Program-made: the position numbers and the translations under genes
NCBI GenBank assembly: GCA_963205525.1
Contig: CAUJJP010000099.1
Coordinates: 1-5,082 of the forward strand
Direction of reading: 5' to 3'
From: Pseudomonadota bacterium
GTDB lineage: Bacteria; Pseudomonadota; Gammaproteobacteria; Burkholderiales; Burkholderiaceae
Length of the DNA: 5,082 nucleotides
Part shown: positions 1 to 5,082 of the stretch, piece by piece
How the letters are laid out: each line of letters begins with the position of its first letter
Position numbering within the stretch: the stretch's first letter is position 1
The notes under the pieces: model-generated
What the model was told of the DNA's origin: nothing
Seen by the model: the letters and a program-made list of their open reading frames with translations, nothing else
Databases searched by the model: none

Positions 1-596
<596 letters not shown>

Positions 597-649
597 GGCG
601 CTCTCCTGGCGTGCACGGGCGTGCGTGGATGATCAGGCTCGGATGCTAT

Positions 650-661
650 GCATCATAGTGC
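650..661. promoter_or_regulatory. Putative BoxR operator over the boxC -10
   Basis: The sequence is GCATCATAGTGC (GCA-N6-TGC), which contains the whole -10 hexamer. Its complement with flanks, GGCACTATGATGCAT, matches GGCACGATACTGCAT at 1674-1688 at 12 of 15 positions. Its centre lies 31 bases from that of the element at 681-692, close to three helical turns, so two bound dimers could sit on the same DNA face. The operator role is inferred. Confidence 0.5.
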
Positions 662-680
662 CAGTTACGAGAATGGTCAA
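652..680 (-). promoter_or_regulatory. Putative sigma-70 promoter of boxC
   Basis: Read on the minus strand, TTGACC (680-675) and TATGAT (657-652) are separated by exactly 17 bases. Each hexamer matches the sigma-70 consensus at 5 of 6 positions, which is unusual in DNA this GC-rich. Transcription would start near 645, leaving a leader of about 50 bases before the TTG start of boxC. One GCA-N6-TGC element ends directly against the -35 and another covers the -10, an arrangement suited to repression. The assignment is by sequence only. Confidence 0.65.
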
Positions 681-692
681 GCAGTATGCTGC
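681..692. promoter_or_regulatory. Putative BoxR operator abutting the boxC -35
   Basis: The sequence is GCAGTATGCTGC, an inverted repeat of form GCA-N6-TGC, immediately upstream of the minus-strand -35 TTGACC. On the minus strand the junction reads ACTGC-TTGACC, closely resembling CGTGC-TTGACA at the plus-strand promoter near 1638. Known: the paralogous regulator BzdR of Azoarcus binds sites built on TGCA repeats, and a TGCA lies at 690-693. Binding by BoxR is inferred. Confidence 0.55.
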
Positions 693-696
693 ATGT

Positions 697-1644
697 TCAT
701 CCGGTGCCCACGATGCGCCGCGCGATCTGGCGCAGCAACTCGAAGGTCTCGGCCAGCGGCTGGGCGCTGGTGTCCAGCCGGTACTCGGCCTTGGAGTAGA
801 AGGCGGCGCGGCCGGCCAGGATGCCCCTGAGGTCTTCCAGCGCCTCCTTGCTCGCCGCCATCGGCCGCAGGTCGCCCTGCGCCGCCACCCGCCGCAGGTG
901 GTCCTCGGCCTGCGCCTGCAGCCAGATCGTCGTGCAGTGGGTGAGCAGCTGGTTGAAGGTGGCGGGGTCCGAGACCACGCCGCCGGGGGTGGCGATCACC
1001 GCCTCCGGGTAGATCTGGATCGCCTCCTCGAGCGCGCGGCGCTCGTAGCGGCGGTAGGCGTTCTGGCCGTACAGGCCCTGGATCTCGCCGATCGAGCAGC
1101 CGGCGAACTGCTCGATCTCGTGGCTGAGTTCGACGAAGGGGTAGCCCAGTTCCTCGGCCAGCATCTGCCCCAGCGTCGACTTGCCGGCGCCGCGCAGGCC
1201 GATCAGCGCCAGCCGCGTGCGCCTGGTTGCCGGCCCGGGGTTGCCGGCCGCGCCCATGCCCAGCATCTCGCCTACCGCCACCCGCACGCGGCGCAGGGTG
1301 TCCTCGTCGCGCTTCTCCAGCAGTTCGCGCAGCAGCAGCCACTCCGGGCTGGAGGTGGTGAGGTCGCCGGTCAGCTCGGCGAGCGGGCAGTGCAGGGCCT
1401 GCGCCACCTGCAGCAGGATCAGGATGGAGGCGTTGCCGACCCCGTACTCCAGATTTGCAAGGTGGCGCTCGGAGACGTCTGCGGCGGCCGACAAGGCCTT
1501 GCGTGTCATGCCGCGGCGCGCGCGCAGGGCGCGCACGCGCTCGCCCAGTGCGACCAGGAAGGGGTTCTTGTCCTCCACGGTCGGGCCTTCGCCGAGCGCT
1601 GGATCTGGGGAATACCCGGGTGCAGGCAGTATCGTGCTTGACAT
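697..1644 (-). CDS. boxR: BoxR, benzoyl-CoA-responsive XRE-family regulator with shikimate-kinase-like domain
   Basis: Seen (numbering from ATG 1644, 315 residues): residues 33-84 form an XRE helix-turn-helix (LGERVRALRARRGMTRKALS...SERHLANLEYGVGNAS). After a linker, residues 145-315 resemble shikimate kinase, with the P-loop GLRGAGKST at 149-157 and the later segment IATPGGVV. Known: BzdR and BoxR of Azoarcus have this fused design, repress benzoate genes and are relieved by benzoyl-CoA, which binds the kinase-like domain; this domain is thought to sense rather than phosphorylate. The gene lies between the two arms it should control. The start is uncertain: ATG 1662 and ATG 1644 have no clear ribosome binding site, and codons between 1644 and about 1600 are atypical (TCA, ATA, CCT, TAT, CCA). 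GTG 1578, seven bases after GAAGG, would give 293 residues beginning four codons before NPFL and would leave the operator at 1626-1637 in the leader. Confidence 0.9.
   Translation of the reverse strand: MSSTILPAPGYSPDPALGEGPTVEDKNPFLVALGERVRALRARRGMTRKALSAAADVSERHLANLEYGVGNASILILLQVAQALHCPLAELTGDLTTSSPEWLLLRELLEKRDEDTLRRVRVAVGEMLGMGAAGNPGPATRRTRLALIGLRGAGKSTLGQMLAEELGYPFVELSHEIEQFAGCSIGEIQGLYGQNAYRRYERRALEEAIQIYPEAVIATPGGVVSDPATFNQLLTHCTTIWLQAQAEDHLRRVAAQGDLRPMAASKEALEDLRGILAGRAAFYSKAEYRLDTSAQPLAETFELLRQIARRIVGTG
1626..1637. promoter_or_regulatory. Putative BoxR operator abutting the bclA-operon -35
   Basis: The sequence is GCAGTATCGTGC (GCA-N6-TGC), ending directly against TTGACA at 1638. 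It is the exact reverse complement of the 12-mer at 1675-1686. A TGCA tetramer sits just to the left at 1621-1624. If boxR starts at ATG 1644 this element lies in its first codons; if boxR starts at GTG 1578 it lies in the leader. The operator role is inferred from position and repetition. Confidence 0.55.
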
Positions 1645-1665
1645 GGCGATCGGGTGATCCATAAA
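1638..1665 (+). promoter_or_regulatory. Putative sigma-70 promoter of the DUF4863-bclA operon
   Basis: TTGACA (1638-1643, perfect -35) is followed after 16 bases by CATAAA (1660-1665, 4 of 6 to the -10 consensus). Transcription would begin near 1672, just ahead of or inside the right-hand operator, giving a leader of about 115 bases before ATG 1789. Elements on both sides suggest repression of the catabolic operon by BoxR. The promoter overlaps the 5' end of boxR if boxR uses either upstream ATG. Confidence 0.55.
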
Positions 1666-1674
1666 GTGCCGCAG

Positions 1675-1686
1675 GCACGATACTGC
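1675..1686. promoter_or_regulatory. Putative BoxR operator at the divergent transcription starts
   Basis: The sequence is GCACGATACTGC (GCA-N6-TGC), the exact inverted copy of 1626-1637, centre to centre 49 bases. It covers the expected start point of the rightward promoter and the possible -10 of the leftward boxR promoter, so one bound repressor could block the operon and boxR itself. A TGCA lies at 1684-1687. The role is inferred. Confidence 0.55.
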
Positions 1687-1705
1687 ATGATGTGAAGGTC
1701 GACAA
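1677..1705 (-). promoter_or_regulatory. Possible weak boxR promoter
   Basis: On the minus strand TTGTCG (1705-1700) and TATCGT (1682-1677) are separated by 17 bases, each matching the sigma-70 consensus at 4 of 6 positions. Transcription would begin near 1670 and run into boxR. The -10 lies inside the operator at 1675-1686, which would suit autorepression. This is the best candidate seen between boxR and the divergent operon, but it is weak. Confidence 0.3.
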
Positions 1706-1727
1706 GCCGGAACCCGGCTGAAGTCGA
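1699..1727 (+). other. Stem-loop in the leader of the DUF4863-bclA operon
   Basis: An inner stem of AGCCGG (1705-1710) pairs with CCGGCT (1714-1719) around an AAC loop. An outer stem of TCGAC (1699-1703) pairs with GTCGA (1723-1727), separated by a small 1/3-base internal loop. No T-run follows on the plus strand, so it is not an ordinary intrinsic terminator. It would form in the untranslated leader if transcription starts near 1672. Its function is unknown, and it may simply be symmetric DNA in the control region. Confidence 0.4.
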
Positions 1728-1778
1728 GTGTCACGACGCAGCTCACGAAGCACGTGCAGCCCACCCCGCCAACGCCAC

Positions 1779-1784
1779 AGGAGG
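1779..1784 (+). promoter_or_regulatory. Strong ribosome binding site for the DUF4863 gene
   Basis: AGGAGG lies four bases before ATG 1789, a near-ideal Shine-Dalgarno sequence that fixes this start. It is the strongest ribosome binding site in the window, suggesting this small protein is made in quantity at the head of the operon. Confidence 0.85.
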
Positions 1785-1788
1785 ACCG

Positions 1789-2268
1789 ATGTCGACGCCG
1801 ACCGAGTTCCGTGCCCGCATCGCCGAGCTGACCGCGCAGCTGGCTTCACACCTGGCCGGGCGGCCGCTGGACGCAGCGCTCAACGCCTGGCTGAACGCCG
1901 AGCACGGCGCACACAGCGCCAGCTACCGCGCCCTGCGTGCCGACTGCGAGGCCGGGGTGGCCGCCGGCTGGCTGTGCGACCGCGAAGGTGGCGGCATCCG
2001 CTATGGGCGCATCTTCAAGCCCGCCGCGGATCTCGCCGGCTTCTCGGTCGACGTGGTCGACATGTGCGACATCGCCGGCCCCCACCACAGCCACCCCGAG
2101 GGCGAGATCGACCTCATCATGCCGATGGATCCCGGCGCCACCTTCGACGGCCGCCCGGCCGGCTGGCTGGTCTGCCCGCCGGGCAGCGCGCACCGGCCCA
2201 CAGTGGCCGGCGGCCGCGCCCTGGTGCTGTACCTGCTGCCGAACGGCCGCATTGATTTCACGCGCTGA
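1789..2268 (+). CDS. DUF4863 family cupin-like protein (4-hydroxylaminobenzoate-lyase-like)
   Basis: Seen: 159 residues, no signal peptide or membrane segment, so cytoplasmic. The N-terminal half (about 1-70) looks helical; the C-terminal half is cupin-like. The first cupin motif is HSHPEGE at 100-106, with His100, His102 and Glu106 in the H-X-H-X3-E pattern; the second is PPGSAH at 130-135, with His135. These four residues are likely metal ligands. Known: the sequence resembles the DUF4863 family, some members of which are annotated as 4-hydroxylaminobenzoate lyase (PnbB) of 4-nitrobenzoate degradation; that name should not be taken as the function here. It heads the operon 66 bases ahead of bclA, with no terminator between, so it is probably co-transcribed and induced with benzoate. 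Inferred: a metal-dependent enzyme or accessory protein acting on an aromatic acid or a pathway by-product. The family call is fairly secure; the substrate is unknown. Confidence 0.85.
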   Translation: MSTPTEFRARIAELTAQLASHLAGRPLDAALNAWLNAEHGAHSASYRALRADCEAGVAAGWLCDREGGGIRYGRIFKPAADLAGFSVDVVDMCDIAGPHHSHPEGEIDLIMPMDPGATFDGRPAGWLVCPPGSAHRPTVAGGRALVLYLLPNGRIDFTR

Positions 2269-2334
2269 ATCCGGCCCCGCGGGCACGCAGAATCGGCGAC
2301 TCGCGTCACGGCGCTGAACACCTTGGAGACCGAC

Positions 2335-3923
<1,589 letters not shown>

Positions 3924-3927
<4 letters not shown>

Positions 3928-4742
3928 CGAGGGTCGAGGTCGGCTGGCGCGGCCAGCGCATCGCCATCGAGCATCGATGGCTGGGGCGGCCGCGCAGCGA
4001 GCGCAGCGCGCCGCTGATCGTCTTCCTGCACGAAGGGCTGGGGTCGGTGTCGATGTGGCGCGAATTCCCGGCCCAGCTGTGCGAGGCGGCTGGTGCGCGC
4101 GGGCTGGTCTTCTCGCGCCCCGGCTACGGTGCGAGCACGACGCTGGACCCCGAGCCGGCCTGGACCCCGGCCTTCCTGCACGAGCAGGCCTGGGAGCTGC
4201 TGCCGGCGCTGTTCGACGCCCTGGGTGTGGACGGCGTGCAGGACCGGCCCTGGCTGCTCGGCCACAGCGACGGCGGATCGATCGCCCTGCTGTACGCGGC
4301 GCGCCACGCCCGCCGCATCGCCGGTGCGGTGCTGCTGGCGCCGCACATCCTGGTCGAGGACCTGTCGGTGGCCAGCATCGCCGCGGCGCGCGACGCCTAC
4401 CGCGACACCGACCTGCGCGAACGCCTGGCGCGCCACCACGAGGACGTGGATCGCGCGTTCGGACGCTGGAACCGGATCTGGCTCGATCCGGCCTTCCGCA
4501 GCTGGAACATCGCCGACGAGATTGCCGCCATCCGCTGCCCGCTGCTGGCGGTGCAGGGGCTGGACGACGAGTACGGCACGCTGGCGCAGGTGCACGGCAT
4601 CGCCGAGCGCGTGCCGGGCACCGAAGTGCTGGTGCTGCCGCAGTGCGGCCACTCGCCGCACCGCGACCAGCCCGAGGCGCTGATCGCCGCCGCAAGCCGC
4701 TTCATCGGCCTGCACCACAATCACCCACCGAAGGAGACCTGA
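3924..4742 (+). CDS. Alpha/beta hydrolase of the box operon
   Basis: Seen: 272 residues with a full alpha/beta-hydrolase signature. An oxyanion-hole segment FLHEGLGS (His36-Glu37-Gly38) is followed by the nucleophile elbow GHSDGGS with Ser115, then Asp214 or Asp215 in QGLDDEYG, and His243 in CGHSPH, so the catalytic triad is complete. There is no signal peptide, so it should be cytoplasmic. Start: GTG 3924 shares bases with the bclA stop (GTGA), a typical translationally coupled junction; no separate Shine-Dalgarno is clear, and the open frame upstream only shadows bclA. Known: box gene clusters often carry a hydrolase of this type, for which lactone or thioester hydrolysis has been proposed. 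Inferred: it may hydrolyse a strayed lactone from the epoxide or ring-opened intermediates, or release CoA from dead-end aryl-CoA esters. The substrate cannot be read from the sequence. Confidence 0.88.
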
Positions 4743-4743
4743 G

Positions 4744-5082
4744 ATGAACAAGCACATCACCCGCGGCCTGAGCCTCGGCGCCGTCGCCCTGGCGGCCCAC
4801 CTGGGTGCCGCCGCCCAGCCCAGCGGCCCGATCAAGGTCGGCCTCATGCTGCCCGCCACCGGCACCTATGCCGCGCTGGGCGACATGATCACCAAGGGCT
4901 TCAAGCTCGCGGTGGAGGAGCAAGGCGGCAAGCTCGGCGGGCGCGAGGTGCAGTACTTCAGCGTCGACGACGAGAGCGACCCCAGCAAGGCCACCGACAA
5001 CATCAACAAGCTCATCAAGCGCGACGCGGTCGACGTCGTGGTGGGCACCGTGCACTCCGGCGTGGCGATGGGCATGGCCAAG
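4744..5082 (+). CDS. Periplasmic substrate-binding protein of a branched-chain-amino-acid-type ABC importer (N-terminal part)
   Basis: Seen: 113 residues before the right edge, about a quarter to a third of the usual length near 380-400. Residues 1-24 are a signal peptide (MNKHITRG, then a hydrophobic stretch ending GAAAQ), with likely cleavage after Ala24. The mature part begins GPIKVGLMLPATGTYAALGDMITKGFKLAVEEQGG, the type I periplasmic binding fold of the LivJ-like family, continuing with DDESDPSKATDNINKLIKRDAVDVVVGTVHSG, a typical first ligand-binding lobe. AAGGAG (4731-4736) lies seven bases before ATG 4744, and only one base separates it from the hydrolase stop, so it is in the same operon. 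Known: members of this family capture aromatic acids as well as amino acids. Inferred: it probably delivers benzoate or a related compound to permease and ATPase subunits encoded beyond the edge. Ligand identity is not shown. Confidence 0.92.
   Translation, partial: MNKHITRGLSLGAVALAAHLGAAAQPSGPIKVGLMLPATGTYAALGDMITKGFKLAVEEQGGKLGGREVQYFSVDDESDPSKATDNINKLIKRDAVDVVVGTVHSGVAMGMAK

Larger units (their letters stand above)
597..696. other. boxR-boxC intergenic region
   Basis: This 100-base gap is visibly richer in A/T than the flanking genes. It holds a minus-strand promoter (680-652) and two GCA-N6-TGC elements (650-661 and 681-692), annotated separately. A further GCA-N6-TGC match at 613-624 has an all-G/C spacer and is less convincing; it would lie in the boxC 5' leader. 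No hairpin followed by a T-run is visible after the boxR stop, so boxR transcripts may read through into boxC in addition to its own promoter. Confidence 0.7.

Noticed and set aside
613..624. Fifth GCA-N6-TGC match in the boxC leader
   Set aside because: Its spacer is entirely G/C, it lacks the ATACTGC similarity of the other four elements, and such short matches occur by chance in GC-rich DNA. Kept only as a note.
1626..1686. Exact 12-bp inverted repeat considered as the ends of a small mobile element
   Set aside because: There are only 37 bases between the arms and no target-site duplication. The arms coincide with promoter elements and resemble the sites at boxC, so operators explain them better.
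2269..2334. Possible terminator or separate promoter between the DUF4863 gene and bclA
   Set aside because: The 66-base gap has only a short GC-rich palindrome (CCCGCGGG type) without a T-run and no convincing -35/-10 pair. It is best read as an intra-operon spacer.

Overview
The window is very GC-rich, with G/C at most third codon positions and compact gene packing. Its gene content matches a betaproteobacterial locus for aerobic benzoate degradation through benzoyl-CoA (the box, or benzoyl-CoA epoxidation, pathway). Overall protein character suggests Burkholderiales or Azoarcus/Thauera-like bacteria. The genus cannot be fixed from the sequence alone.

Layout. On the minus strand, reading leftward from about 1660, lie boxR (an XRE-type regulator fused to a shikimate-kinase-like domain) and then the 5' part of boxC (benzoyl-CoA-dihydrodiol lyase), which runs off the left edge. 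On the plus strand, reading rightward from 1789, lie a small DUF4863 cupin-like protein, benzoate-CoA ligase (bclA), an alpha/beta hydrolase overlapping the ligase stop codon, and the 5' end of a periplasmic substrate-binding protein of a branched-chain-amino-acid-type ABC importer, which runs off the right edge. Three starts need care: boxC starts at TTG, bclA at ATG 2335 (12 bases inside the longest reading frame), and the hydrolase at a GTG that overlaps the ligase stop.

How the parts work together. The importer probably brings in benzoate or a related aromatic acid. BclA activates it to benzoyl-CoA. The BoxA/BoxB epoxidase (expected beyond the left edge) and BoxC convert benzoyl-CoA and cleave the ring. 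BoxR is expected to repress both arms until benzoyl-CoA accumulates. The cupin-like protein and the hydrolase have no settled role in the pathway.

The most informative non-coding signal is a set of four GCA-N6-TGC elements, two at each of two promoters: one reading left into boxC (TTGACC-17-TATGAT) and one reading right into the DUF4863-bclA operon (TTGACA-16-CATAAA). At each promoter one element directly abuts the -35 and a second lies over the -10 or the start of transcription. The pair at the divergent promoter includes an exact 12-bp inverted repeat. These are good candidates for BoxR operators. I found no RNA genes, CRISPR arrays, insertion sequences or convincing intrinsic terminators. 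The window is a coherent catabolic locus rather than a clearly new system.
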